From: Diatrype stigma
Taxonomy: Eukaryota; Ascomycota; Sordariomycetes; Xylariales; Diatrypaceae
Direction of reading: 5' to 3'
Assembly: GCA_022225965.2 (NCBI GenBank)
Contig: JAKJXP020000065.1
Location: 70,660 to 134,659 of the forward strand
DNA length: 64,000 bases
The notes beneath the pieces were generated by a model, which worked only from the letters and a program-made list of their open reading frames with translations, made no database searches and was not told the DNA's origin. The position numbers and the translations under genes were made by a program. Shown piece after piece: positions 32,674 through 45,036 of this stretch (positions are counted from its first letter, which is position 1; every line of letters starts with the position of its first letter).

Positions 32674-35600
32674 CAATTTATTTTATTTATTATTTTTTCT
32701 TTCGAATATAAGGGAAAAATTATTAGTTCGTTTTCGATTATTCGCGTATAAAGCAGCATTATAAGTATAAAAAACTTATTAAGGACGTTTTATAATACCG
32801 GCGTACGGCATTAAAGAATTACTTATTTAGTAACTTAATGTCCTTCTCGTTTATGCCGAAATCGGAAGCGTATTATGCGGCTTCCCGGCGGAAGCTATGG
32901 CCCGAATACGTATTAAAGGGAATTCCGACCCGCGTTAGGCGGGCCCGGAATGCGGCGAAGGCGCGTTTGCGAATAAAGGCGCCGCTCTATAAGCGGAATA
33001 AGGATTGTCGGCTTGGGTTATATTCGGGATTCGAATTCTATCGTAATTATTTGGCCATATAAAAATAAGGGCATGTAATATTGCCTATAGCCTTTATTAT
33101 TAGGGTTATTCCGTTTTTATTCCGGTCCGTTTTGCTAAACCGGAAAAATAATCGGAAATGGTTTTTCCGTTCGAAAAAGGTAACGCAGAATGGGAAGAGC
33201 TTTTCGTGCCCATATCGAACCGAATTGCCGGCATCGGCTTCGGTATATATAATTTCGCCTAAACGGAAAAACCCTATTTATGTCGTTATAAAGACGGCGT
33301 TAATTGCGAATATGTTTCCGGGATTTTCGCCCGCCGTCGCTTCGAAATTAACGAGCCGTTAAAGCGTAGCTTTAAAAATAAAGGGCTTCTTTTTGATTCG
33401 TACCGGTTCGTATGGAAATAAGTACTTCGCCCTTTATATTAGGCGTTTTATGTATGCGTTTTCGAAAATTATTATATCGTAATTTATATCGACGTATGCC
33501 GAACGTATAAATGCTAGGTATTTTTTTATTATAGGGCCCCGGAACCGGTTTTGTATCCGGCTAAAGGCCCGATTAAATATTTATTCCGAAAAGGTGGTTG
33601 TTATTGCCGGCTACGGTATAAATACGTATCGTCGGCATTATAATTCGTACGAGCGTATCGTTATATTATAAGTTCTTTAGGTATTCGGGGCGAATCCGGT
33701 TTAAAGTAACCTTACGTAATCCTCATTAAGGAAAACTTGCGATATTCGTATTACGAAGTTATTCGGAAGCTTGGTGTTATAGGCGTTTATTAATTGGGGC
33801 ATAGGTTAATAATTAACTGCTAGTCCCGTCGGAAAAGCGCATTCGCGAGTGTATTTTTAACCAACGATATGCGTATCGTTATAAGGTTAATATCGAATTT
33901 TACCGAGCGGACGAAAACGTTGCGAAAGGCGTTTATTAAAGGGGTCGCTTTTGTTTTAAGGCTAAGCAAGTCGTATTGGGCCGTTATATTATCGGTATAT
34001 ACAATAACCGTGCCGTATGCTTACGTTAGGCCGAATAATAAGAAGGCTTTTTAAATCGTAATTAATTCGAAAATATTAATTAAAAGTTGCAATTCGTTTT
34101 TGCCGAATAGGCGGTAAAAGGCTTAAATGGCCGGAATAAATAGGTTCGTATGCCAGCTTTTTTAGGCCGGGCTTTTGCGGTACTAAAAGCTTTCGAGCGC
34201 GGATTTTAAGAAATTTGTAAATAAATGAAAAACCGTCCGGTTCGAGTTTATTAATAGGTAAATGCCGTTAAAGTTCTAAAGGGAATCCTTTTATTATCGT
34301 AAATCCCTTACGGCGCCGTTATTAAGCGGGCGTTATAAACGTAAGTTGCATATAAAGGCAAGGAAATTTCAAATTCCGTATAAGAAGGGCTTGCTTAAGG
34401 GCATTACCGTTACGCAAAAGCTTAAAAAGCCGGCGATCCATTCGGCTTAACGGCCGGAGAAAGTGCTTGCAATAAAGGCATTAGCAATTAACTTGTTGGC
34501 CTTCGTAAGTTTCCGCTTCGATAAGCGGGCGCTTATTAACGTTATGTCGATTTCGATTCCGAGAATTTCGAGGGTTATGCCTTAGCCGTTTTTTCCGGGA
34601 TTCGGAAAAATTCCCAATGCGGCGATTAGCTTATTATAAAAGAAATGTAACGGAATCGCGATTTTTCCGAAGGGAAATACGAAAATGAAGTCGTCGAGAT
34701 AATAAGCAATTAATATTTCGGTAAATAATGCGGAAAACATTTAATAAAAGGCTTTTACGAATAAATTAAATAGGTACGGAACCGTACGAAAGCCGAATGA
34801 AAGGCAGTTTTCGTAATAAAACCTTTCGTACCATTCGAAACCGAGCAATCGACGTTATAATGCCGTTACGGACATTATGCGGAACGCGTTTTTGAGGTTT
34901 TTCTTAACGAAAAGGAACCCCCTGCTGGAACGGCGTACGAAATCGAAAACGTTTTCGATCGTAATATATTTAAGTATGGCATTTATTTCCGAAATCTAAT
35001 CGTTAACCGAATCCTTCGGAGGATAAAAGAGATGGTATATCCTGCGTCATTTTCCGTTCGGTTTTAGTACGAGGCCGAACGAGGAAAAAACGAAGCCGAG
35101 CGGCAAGGAAAACGGGGCGAAGGCGACGCGGCCGAATATAAGGTCGCCCTTTAATTATTATTAAATTACCGCCGGATTTTCGTAAGCTATTGCGAAATTT
35201 CCGGAGATTACCGGTAAGGGTTATTACGTATAACCGAATTGGACGCCGTATATGAATATGCCGTCGATTAAAATAAGAAGTTTTTCGGAATAACGCCTAA
35301 AAGCGGCCCTTTATTTTTCGGCGATTAAAGGAAACGGCGAATTCCGAAAAAAACCTTTGCTTATAAAAAAGGTTTTAAAGGGAAGGGATATATTAATATC
35401 CGGCCTAGCCGGGGAAAGGTTGCGTATCCGAGCGAACAGCTGAATTATCTCCGGATTTTTCGGTATTACGGGCGAATTGCTAAAGCCGGGCGTAGCAATA
35501 TCCGAATCCTATTCGGATTTGCTGCTATATTCCGTTATTTTGTAATTTCCGTTATAATTAAGGCATTTATGGGGCCTTTTGTACTTGTTACCGGAGGCCT

Positions 35601-36636
35601 TTCGAACGTATTTGCTTTTGTTTTAGTTGCGGCAGGTATTCCCTTAAAAGGTTTTTCGGGCCTTAGGCGGCGTCGAAACGTTTTCGCTATATGTTTTAAA
35701 GGCGTTAAAAGAAAAGGATTCGTTAATTCAGTCCGGTTTTTCGTTTCTTTATTCCGCCGCATTATGGCCGAAGTTTATTACGGAAACCATGCAAATCATT
35801 ATATATATAAGTGTATGCTTTATTCGGTAGGCTTGTTCGTATTTTGCTATATATCCGGCGAAGCGCATTATGTTTATTTATATATTTAAATGCATTAAGA
35901 AAAAGCGGACGTAAATTTTTATATATCGAGCAAAGCATTAAAAAAAGATATATAAATCGGAACCGTAATAAGGAATTTTCCTAATGTTAAGAACGAATCG
36001 AAGTTCGGAATTAACGATGCGGACGTTCGAAATTTCGTTTTACGTTTCCGAATAAACGTTAATTCGGAACTTAATTAAGTTTAAAGGCTTAAACTTGGAT
36101 TCGAATATTTGCATTACGTAACGTACTTTTATATTTGGAAATATATTTGCGGTATTTATTACGATATTAAGATATTTATTAATTTCGTCGTTTAAGTTTA
36201 AAGCGCGCCTTTGGGTTTCTTTTTCGAAATGCCGGCGGGCCATTTTGTTTTATAGCTTTTGCTTTTTCAGTTCGATCTTGCGTACCTTAAGCCGGCGTTT
36301 GCAAAAGTCGAACTTTTCGGCCGAAAGAACGGATTCGGAAGATTCGCCAGCCGTATTTACGCGTAATCGTTTTATAAGCCTCGTAACCGGCGGCAAAAAA
36401 CCGGCGGTATCGGTTCTTAATATTATATTAAGGGCCGCCGGCGCCTTTAATAAAAAACGCGTTACGCGTTTTTCGGTACCTGCGGCGACGATTTTTAAAA
36501 GCGCGTCTTAGGTGGCAAGAATGAATGCCGGGGTATCGTTGGGATTCATTATATCGGAATTTATAAATAAATAATAATCAATTAATAAATCGAGCTTAAG
36601 GAATACTTATAAAGGATTCGAATTAAAATTCGAAAT

Positions 36637-36744
36637 AAAAGCGGCGACGCGGTTATAAAGCTAATCGAATTGTTAATTGTTGTTGTTATAGATGGCAGGT
36701 TGCGGTATAGAACCTTTCTGGATCCGTAAATTAATTTATTTATA
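36637..36744 (-). repeat. Split direct repeat 2, outer copy
   Basis: 108 bp, less AT-shifted than the inner copy; it forms the 5' end of the element on the minus strand. Confidence 0.85.
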
Positions 36745-37096
36745 TTAAACACTAAGCCTACAAAAGCAATAACCCCTAATGATACCTTACTAAAACCCCA
36801 GCCTTTTTGATCACGTTAGTACCTACCAATTAATGCATCTGTTCATGTTTCTTATTGCAGGGGAGAAAAGCAAAACTAGAAACCAATCAATGAGTGAGTA
36901 CNNNNNNNNNTATACACGCGATGGACTTCCTTTTCCTGACATGGCGCCCCCTCGTCTCCTCTCCCTGACACCAATCCAACCCAACTCCTTTTCTTGTCTT
37001 CCCCCCTTCCCCCCAAACCCTGCCTACTAGCTGCTCACCAACATTCAAACTTTCCAACACCTCTACTAGCAGCTCCATAGCTCAACAACAAGGATA
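36745..37096. other. Intergenic with N gap
   Basis: Nine N at 36902-36910 mark an assembly gap close to the border between the transposon island and gene-rich sequence. The remainder is pyrimidine-rich 3' flank of the next gene. Confidence 0.7.
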
Positions 37097-40000
37097 TTAC
37101 CAAAAGACCCCAACCCAACCCAGAACCACCGCGATATACTGGCCCAGCATCACGACGATAACGCAGAACAATCCGGCGAGGACGAAAACAGCCACGTCGG
37201 CACATGCGCTACTACTTTCGTTGCCGATAGTACTAGTACTGCTGCTACCACTACCACGCCTCGCGCGACGGCGCTTCCAGAGCTCACTGTTGGGGTCAAG
37301 GGCTGTGCAAGCGACGAGGAACCAGGCGGTGCCAATGACGCCGACGAGGAGGAGCATTGCTCTGACAAAGTCCATTAAAGGAGTTAGTAGGGGGTCGATG
37401 CTACTATTATAACCCTTGCTGTCCTTCTTGCTGGAGTTTTCGGTTCTGGTCCCGGTGGCGGTTCCAGTCATGGTAGGAGTCGTCGCGGCATCGTTCAGGT
37501 AAGTCACTCTCGTCACTTTATTTGCCTTTGAAGAGCCTTTCGCTACCGTAGAGGCGCCGGCGGTGTTAGTGGTGGTAATGGTGGTGACTTGTGCGCTGTC
37601 CCGTCCCTGGGCCTGAGTCTGAGCTTGAGCCTGCCTCACAGCTGTGATGGCGGCTGCAGTGGCTTCCGCAGAGACTGCATCTGTGCGGGCGTGAGGGGGG
37701 TGGATCCTGTTGCTGCTACTACGACTGCTGCTACTACTGCTGCTGCTGATTCCATTATCAGTTCTAAGCAAGCGGCGAGTCTGGAGCTGCGAACGACCGT
37801 CTGTGCCTGCGCCTCCTTTGGGGCTTCCCTCTCGGAGTGGTAGCTGTTGCACTTCCTGTGGTTGTGGTGGTAGTATCTGAGGTTGAGGGCCAGGTTGGAC
37901 TTCTGATTTCACTTCCTGCTGTTGCTGCTGTACTATCCTCTCTGGAAGAAGAGGATTGACGGTGGCGCGGGGAGTACAGTCGCTGCTCCCGTCCTTCTGG
38001 AATCGGCGATGATGGTGTGGTGGTTGTGATGGCCTTGGTGGTCGTGGGAGGGTGTGGTATTTGTCGTTGTCTTGGCTCATCAACCCCATGAGTAGCAGCC
38101 CCCCGGCGTCTTGTTGATGACGCGGGAGTATTAGTTGTTTCTGCTGCTGCTGCTGAACTTGTTGCTGATCCGGTGGCGGCAACGGCAGTGGGCATGTAGG
38201 TGCTGGTGGTGGTGGCAGCGGTAATGCTAGTCTCTCGCGCTTCTGCTTCTGAATATCCTCTTCGACCCGCTTCAGAAGCTCGCGCTTGAGGTGTTGCAGC
38301 TCTTCTGTTTCCTCTTTCACCCCGGCTTCTCCCTCGGCTGCGCCATTGCTGTTGCCGTTCCCCTCGCTCTCTTTGGGACAGCTTCCTTGATTGACGTCCT
38401 CCTTCCGTATCGTTAATACCGGGTTCTTGGACTTGGCTATCATGCCGCCACATTTCTGATCGTGTGCGTGTGCGCAGTCTATCCTTTGGATGTCGTCGCC
38501 GTCCGGCACAACCGACGTCATCGCTTCTGGTTTGCTGTCCGTGCCTCTGCTGCCCGTGAGGCTTTCGCCGCCGTTCAGGCTCTCTTCTACCGCCGCCGTT
38601 GTCCGCTGATTCATGTCGGCGCAGCGCCTTGTCTTCGCAGCAGCGCTCCTCGCCGCCTCGCGTACCATCTCTTCCATGTGCTCGGACAACAGCTGTGTTC
38701 TGGCTGGTAACCGCGCCATGTGAATGCTCATGGGAGTGGTAGCGGTGCCGTTGACAAATGCTCCCATCGTGACCACGGCTTTTGGGTCGCTCTCGGGAGA
38801 CAGCGGGATAATCTTCGTCTTGGTTATGGCCTGACTTTTCTTTCCCTTCCCCTCGCCATAGGCATTTGTTATGCCCATTGTATTGTTTTCTTGACCTCGA
38901 CCTTCTGGAAGACATTGCACCCCCCTGCTTGCTCCCGGAGGCGGCGGCGAAACCATGTGAAACGTCAAGTTCCTCGCTACGACGGTCTCCAACTCTGGCT
39001 CCGGCTCCGGCTCCGTATGAGCTCTCTTCTCCCTGTCGAACTTCTCCTTTTCCATCTTTCCCCTCGCGAGTTCTTCCTCCGAGAAATGCACCACTGGCTT
39101 TTTCTTTCTCGCCGGCAAGGAAACGCTTCGAGTCACTACCTCGCTCGCGCCGTTCGTGTTCGTGGCGGGACGAGTGCTGGGTGGGAATGGGGAGTACGTA
39201 GTACCGATCCCGCGTTCTTTCCGTTTCTCTACTTTTAACTCCGTCTCCGTCTCCGTCTCTGATGCACCCGGCCCGGCGGAACTCAGCGAGCATCTCCGTG
39301 GCGGAATGAGACGGGAACTGCGTCGCAGTCCCGGCGAGGAGGTCATCGGTGCCTCGTCCGTCGTGTGTGCGCTCTCTTTCGTTGGCGCTGTGGTCGTTGC
39401 CATCGTCGTCGAGGTGGTCAACGTTGCCGGTGGTAGTCGTGATGGTGGAGACGGCGAAGAGGAGCCCCGAGTCGCTAGATCGTCGTCGTCGCTGGGGGTC
39501 CGGAAAGCGCGAAGCGCCCACGGGGGTGGCGTGGGTACCTTCCTCTCCCGCTCTCGGCCTTCCTCCGGCGGACTGTGACCGCGATTGCGAGCGGAGCCAG
39601 TAGTGGTGGTGGTGGGTATGAAGGCAAATCGTCTGCCGCCGGTGGTAGCGCTCGGCCCGAGCGGGCTGCTCCTGCGCGAAGACTCTTCGGACACGTCCTC
39701 CAGTTCCTGCAACGGTAGCTCGTCGCCGTGGCGGTGGTTCATCGCGCCCATGTGTTCTACTTCCACCACGTTCGTGGTGTTGGGAGGGGGGTCTGTGAGG
39801 GCTTCTTGAGTGTCGTCGATTCTGCTGCGGTTGTTCGTGCCATCCTTGGGGTCCAGCCCATTTCTCTTGAGTCGCTGTTGTTCCACCTTGTAGCTCCAGT
39901 GAGTGTCGAGGCTGCGCGAATGAGTCAGCGGTATGTGCACGCTGGTCTTCTTGCTCTTGCCATTGGCGAGGAGGCAATCGGCGCTCGACTTGATTGGGAT

Positions 40001-42256
40001 CACTCTTCGGTGAACGGAGTGACGCTTCATGAGCCCTTTCGACTTCGACTGGTATGAGGTCGCTGTAGCTTCGTTTGCGGGGTGGTGGTCGTTGTTGTTG
40101 ATCTGTACCTTGTGCTCTACTGCTTTGCCCTTGCCCGACTCCAACGTCCTCAGGGGTAAAGGGGTAGTGGCATCCCCGGTACGGCTCAGTGGGGTCCCAG
40201 GTCTTTCTCCTGGCTCTGGGGTCAGGAAGTGCAGATGGTAGTCCGGTATCACCAGTCCCGTAAAATGGTTTGCCGGGGGACATCGCTTTGCTTCTTGTGT
40301 CTGTGGCGTGCTTGCTTTCGTCGGCGTGGTGATGATCTCCGCGACCGGGCTCCTGCTACCGTGCCCTCCCGGATCCGTCATCCGCCGGCGGCGCCTCCAT
40401 AAAAAATGCTTCCCTTCTTGGCGGGTCTGGTTCGAAGGCCCTGAGTCTTGTATTCTCTCTGGCAGGCTGATATTTCGAACGATAGATGGCGTTTCCCCGG
40501 CGGGATGATAAGGCTCATAGCCGCTCATCTTGTTCTTCCCGTTGTGGATGATCGTGTCCGTCGATTGTGATCGTTTATGTCCTTTAGGTGTTATTGTTGT
40601 CCTTCCATCTTGAGGCACCTCAGGTACCTCAGGTGACTTAATAGGCCAGGAGTAATTCGGCATTGCCTTCGAAAGAGCGCTGGAGCTAAGAGGCTCATCG
40701 ACATCTAAGCATAGGGAAGTGGAAATATCAGCATCAACACAAACCGACCCAACACCTAACCCCCTTTCCCACGCACAACAAGTTCAGTCAACTATATAGG
40801 ATGCGGGTAACTTACTAGTTGGACTACTGCTAACCGACTGTGCAATGGGACTCAAGTTCGGCTCGACGATTGACGACCACTGGTCCCTATGCTGCCTCCA
40901 CCTCCGCGGCATTGGTTGTTGTTGCGCGCTGGTGCCAAACCCCCCAACACCGCTAGTACCACTACCACCTCCCTTACAGCCATCAGCACCGAGCATCGAC
41001 TCCCTCTTGATCCTCCATCCCTCCTCCACCTTACGACGCTCAATCTTCTCAAGCTTGGCGCGGTCCCGGGATTCGCGGACCTTCTCGCGGCTCCGGACTT
41101 CCATCTCGCGGTCGCGGTCGCAAGCGCGCTCGGCAGCGCGGCGGCGGCCGATAATCGAGCCCAGCAGACCCCGCACATCGAACGGAGCACCATTATCACT
41201 ACCGTTATTGGCGACAGATGAGTTGTTGCCTGGTTTATTACCCAGTAGGATACCACTGCCACCGCTACTGCTGCTGACGGTGTTCGTGGGCGTCAGGACG
41301 GCCACCTCGCCCGTCCAGGGGTCAGCACCCTGCACGCCAAGCCAGTCGCCCGATGCTTTGAGGCTGCGGCGCTCGAGGCGGACTCGCTCGCGTGCCTGGA
41401 GGACTTCGGATACCGTGCGAGGCTTTGGTGGCTGATTGGGTTTCGGCGGCGGCGTTGGGGGTTGGGGTGATGATGAGGTGGGTTCGATCATCTGGAGCGG
41501 AGAGGTGGTCCGCTCGGATGATGACATCTTGCCCTTCCCTTTCCATCTCTCTCTGACTTTGTTCCTGTTCTTGCTGCTGTTTATCTCCCCTGCCGCTTCT
41601 GTTTTCCCGCTAGTGTTGTTATTCCTGTCATCGACCAGGTCCTCGACAGACGGTGAGAAAGGAGGAGCTGGGGTGTGGGGAAGTTGAGGTTGAGGCTGAT
41701 GGTGGCTTCTCTTCGAATTCATCCAACGCCAGCTTCTGCGAGGAGGATAGTGATGATCTAATGATGACGATGGCGGTAATCTTGTTGTGCCTTGTGGTAA
41801 TGGTGGTGGTGGTGGTGGTGGTGGTACATCCTCCCATCGACCACCATTATCGCCGTCACCACCATCGCCGCCGATAACATCACATCCTGGAAGCGACGAG
41901 GATATTTGCAGATTTGCAGATGTAGAGGCCGCAGCCAGGTTTGAAAAGAGGGTCGTGCTTTTAGTTTTACTCCTTCCGCAGTCCCTGGCGACGTTGAACA
42001 CCGTCAGCCGGTCCGGGTCGATGCCCAGGTCGCGGTACGCCGAGTCTGACTCGGTCTCCGCATTAGCACTACTGTTAGCGTGTTCGGGCTTGCTCCCACC
42101 GCTGCTCTGCTTCTCGGGCCGGCTGTTGGACGACGATGGTGAGAAGACTTTGCTAAGAAGGCTAGCAAGTGTCTTGTGGTGATGAGATCGCCTGCTGTTT
42201 CGGGTTGGTGTTGGCGGTGGTGGCGGCGGCGAGACGTCCTTTGGCACCGGAGCCAT
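37097..42256 (-). CDS. Large low-complexity protein with two C-terminal membrane helices (unknown function)
   Basis: Two exons, 42256-40816 and 40704-37097, joined by a 110-base intron (donor GTAAGT, acceptor TTAG) to give 1,682 aa. Each exon alone looks like a separate gene (490 and 1,188 aa), but the phases agree exactly and the junction reads SSSPTNVDEPLSSSALSKA. Visible parts: a poly-Pro/Ser N-terminus with a KTLASLLSKVFSP segment; an Arg/Glu-rich region with LQARERVRLERRSLKASGD followed by WLGVQGADPWTGEV; long disordered Ser/Thr/Gln/Pro tracts; a short charged coiled coil (ELQHLKRELLKRVEEDIQ) around residue 1,270; and two hydrophobic helices near the C-terminus (FVRAMLLLVGVIGTAWFLVA and DVAVFVLAGLFCVIVVML). 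It is probably a tail-anchored or hairpin membrane protein with a large cytosolic part. No named domain was recognised. Confidence 0.8.
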
Positions 42257-43426
42257 TTTTTCCCTATTGTGGGCTACTCAATTCGGCAGATCATGTAAGG
42301 AGTCCCTTCTCATCCGTCTGTATAATCCCAGGGGCCGAACTCATTTGAGAATCACCGGGAAGAAAAGACGGCCTTTTCTGTTTCGTCTCCCCTCTTATTA
42401 GCTGGTGGTATTATCTCATCCCAAGGAGACAAGGAGATGAAGGGAGAGACTGAAAGTGATCTGTATGAAACCCCACGAGCGTTCCAATGAGTGATAACAC
42501 TGTTGCTTCTCCCTACTCGACGAGGGCCGGGGCTCGACGGTCAGTGATTTGTCTAGTCTAGATACTTGAATGAATGGCTATAAAGACAGATGGAACATTG
42601 AAGTAAGCAAAGATAGTTGTTGGCTGGCCACGCTCACAGCAGGAATAACGTGAAGCAAAACATTGGACTCGTGAGGAAGTAGGTAGGTCGAGCCCGTGAT
42701 TACGGACAAGCAGGTAGGAGCAAGTAGAAACGTGAAGGTCGACACCGCCAACCCAGCGCCAGCTACGATGTCATGAACCCTTGATCTAGGGAGGAACAAG
42801 TGCCTCGGACTCTCAGCTTGGGGAAGGTGCGATAATAGAGAGTTCGGTTAGGCCAAATAAGGGGCATAAGCAACGACGAATGATCGCTACCCTCATATGA
42901 AATGTCATCGATAGTATGAGCAATTAGGTTTGCTATCTCGACTGGGGCCTTGAAACAGCTCTACAAACTTTAATGACACTGCCTATATACGTGGTTATAG
43001 TATATGAGCACGGGGTCGTAAGACTTGAACAGTAGTAGGTAGGCATCAGGGAGGAAGCGTACCTATCAAGCCGTTCACTCCCACCCCGACCCCCTTGATA
43101 CTCGGATTTTATCAGCATATGTATGCTGTCAATACATGGGCGTGTTCTTCATGTTATACATTAGATATGTTTTTAATGGCTGGGTATTCGTACAAGATAA
43201 CGCCGTTTATGAATAAAGTCAGCCAGTCAGTCAGTCTCCCCACCCCGTAAGTTATGCAACCAGTAAAGCAATGAGCAAGCCAACCTCTAAGTTATCTCGA
43301 ATCCTTCCCCTTTCGTTCTCTCGCTCTCTCCCACTCATCTCCCCGCTGCTTACCCATGACATGATTCCCACCATCCAAAGAATAAATAAATATGGACAGG
43401 CGAATGAATAAACAAGACTCGAAACC
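42257..43426. other. Intergenic, no supported gene
   Basis: About 1.2 kb, carrying the promoter of the 1,682-aa gene and the 3' flank of NUR1. Short ORFs lack support. Confidence 0.6.
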
Positions 43427-45036
43427 TCACTGACCTGCATCCCTCCATCTACCGGCCCACATGGAAGGATACCTCTCGTTAGAATAATTTTGCGTTCTCT
43501 CATACGGGATTGGTGCTCGTGAGTTATACGATGGCGCAGTGCCCGTGCCCGCGCTCTTTCTTATGTTGTTCTTGATGGGGCTTGTGCTGGCCTCCCTCTC
43601 CCGGTAGGCTTCGTACTGCTCCAGCCGGGCCATCTCGCTATTGTTACGAGGGGATCGGAACTGCAGATCGCCCAGACTAGGATTTTTCTTTAGCGGCGAC
43701 TTGGGATGGTTGAATATACCGAGGTAGGCCCCACTGCCGCCGCCGCCGCCGCCTACGCCGCCGCCTACGCCTGTATTAGTTGCAGTGGACGTCATCGACG
43801 TTGGGGGCGGGTTCGGCTTCACGGGCGAAGTAAATCCTGAGGTATTCCTTTGCGCGAGAGCCGGCCGGCTTTGTACGGCGCTGGCAAATATGTCTGTTTG
43901 TCTCGAACCCGAAGACCCGTGCGGAGTGAACAGCCCGCTCTGACGCTTGTTTCTAACCTGCGGTGTACTTAGGCCCTCGGGGTCGACGTGCTTGGCGTAG
44001 TTAGGGTTTGGCCTGGTTCGGAAACCCCTGCGCAGCTGAACAGTTGGTGTTCCGACCTCAACAGCTGCATCATGGTCTGAAATTTGGGTTGATACGTCCC
44101 TGACGGTAGGATATAGGCGAGGATGCACAAATTTGGTATCGTATTCGTGCATAACCTCTCTCTGGATGATCGACGTGTCTTTGTTCTGCTGCGAGAAGTT
44201 CGACTGGAGCAGCAGCAGCTGGGCGGAGAGAATCACCTGTAACACCAGGCAATTGAAAACAGTGACGCTCGGTCTCGGATCGCGAGGCGTGAGCGGCAGA
44301 AATAGCAGATACGCAAGAACATGACCGGGGCTGAAGAGGCAGAACATCTGCAGGCAGATGGGCATCGGGTCCCAGATAGAGAGTTCCCAGACGTCCCGTG
44401 TCTTATCTGGATGCGCCCTTGACTCGGCGCTCTCGCTGCTCATCAGGTCTGTCAGGATTCGGAGGGGCGAGGACGAAGCTGGGGATGTCGAGACGCGAAC
44501 GCGCCGCGCCGATGGAGTATCCGGTTGTCTCTCGACGTCGGCTTCGAACAGCCGGTATTTGCGGGATCGGGTAATGGTGTAAAAGGCATTCGCAACCGAA
44601 GAGGCGATCAAAAACCAAACCAGGGAGCTAATCTAGAATACGACGCATCCATGTTAGTACGATCATCAGTCATCCTGTCTTCTCCTTCCCTCGCCGCTTT
44701 CTCATAACAATACATCCGTCCGTCTCTCTGCTCGTCCACCCGTCCGTCCGTCCGTCCGTCAGAGCCTAGTAGGGAACAATAACTCACGAAGAAAGTGAAG
44801 AAGCCCGAGCTGCCGCCGTCCTCGAACACGGGATCCCTGGCGCGAGTGTGGCCACTATTCGCCCTCGCGAGCAGGAAGGCGAAGTTCATGGCGAGGCCAA
44901 TCTGGGTGCCGACGAGCTTGGAGTTCCAGTCGCGCGTCTCGATCTCCTCGGACAGCCACAGGAGGAAGTCCATGGGGTTGAGCATGGCCTTGACGCGCTC
45001 GGCGAAGGGCCTCCGCCGCACGAGCCGTGGTGGCAT
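43427..45036 (-). CDS. NUR1: Nuclear rim protein 1 (Nur1/Mug154 family)
   Basis: Two exons, 45036-44788 and 44632-43427, 484 aa; the 155-base intron has GTGAGT/TAG ends and phase 0. The start MPPRLVRRRPFAERVKAMLNP is the family N-terminus, followed by MDFLLWLSEEIETRDWNSK and the first membrane helix. After the splice come SSLVWFLIASSVANAFYTITRSRKYRLFE, the family hallmark SAESRAHPDKTRDVWELSIWDP, LFSPGHVLAYLLFLPL, and a helix with QVILSAQLLLLQSNFSQQNKD. The C-terminal 200 residues are Ser/Pro/Gly-rich and disordered, ending MWAGRWRDAGQ. In yeast Nur1 sits in the inner nuclear membrane with Heh1 and tethers rDNA and silent chromatin. Length and motifs are complete. It faces VMA7 across a 1-kb divergent promoter. 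Confidence 0.95.
44740..44760 (+). repeat. CGTC tetranucleotide repeat in NUR1 intron
   Basis: About five tandem copies of CGTC, inside the NUR1 intron and preceded by further CGTC-like units. Confidence 0.75.

Larger units (their letters stand above)
31879..36744 (-). mobile_element. Tyrosine-recombinase retrotransposon (DIRS order, PAT/Ngaro-like), RIP-degraded
   Basis: Termini are split direct repeats, not LTRs: repeat 1 at 31879-32166 and 32386-32673 (288 bp each), repeat 2 at 32284-32391 and 36637-36744 (108 bp each). Read on the minus strand the order is 2-body-1-2-1, the arrangement of PAT/Ngaro elements. The minus-strand body encodes a reverse transcriptase (about 34560-35150: SLPLGFVF.., LVLKPNGK, KNLKNAFRIM, CLSFGFRTVPYLFNLF, and an intact YLDDF at 34681-34704). 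Downstream of it lies a tyrosine recombinase: FFRLGEI (about 33247-33273), GHSFRREAA (HxxR box, about 32885-32905), and VRRYY with the nucleophile Tyr (about 32788-32805). Stops, mostly TAA/TAG in place of CAA/CAG/TGG, interrupt every frame. Element length is 4.87 kb. Confidence 0.85.

Noticed and set aside
32838..36511. Plus-strand ORFs inside the tyrosine-recombinase element
   Set aside because: They are antisense to the RT and recombinase regions identified on the minus strand and arise because RIP-made stops are unevenly distributed between strands.
37764..40283. An 839-codon open frame overlapping the 1,188-codon exon in another minus-strand frame
   Set aside because: The region is low-complexity and GC-rich with few T-containing codons, so long shadow frames are expected. 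It has no domain, and the main frame gives membrane helices and a consistent splice to the upstream exon.
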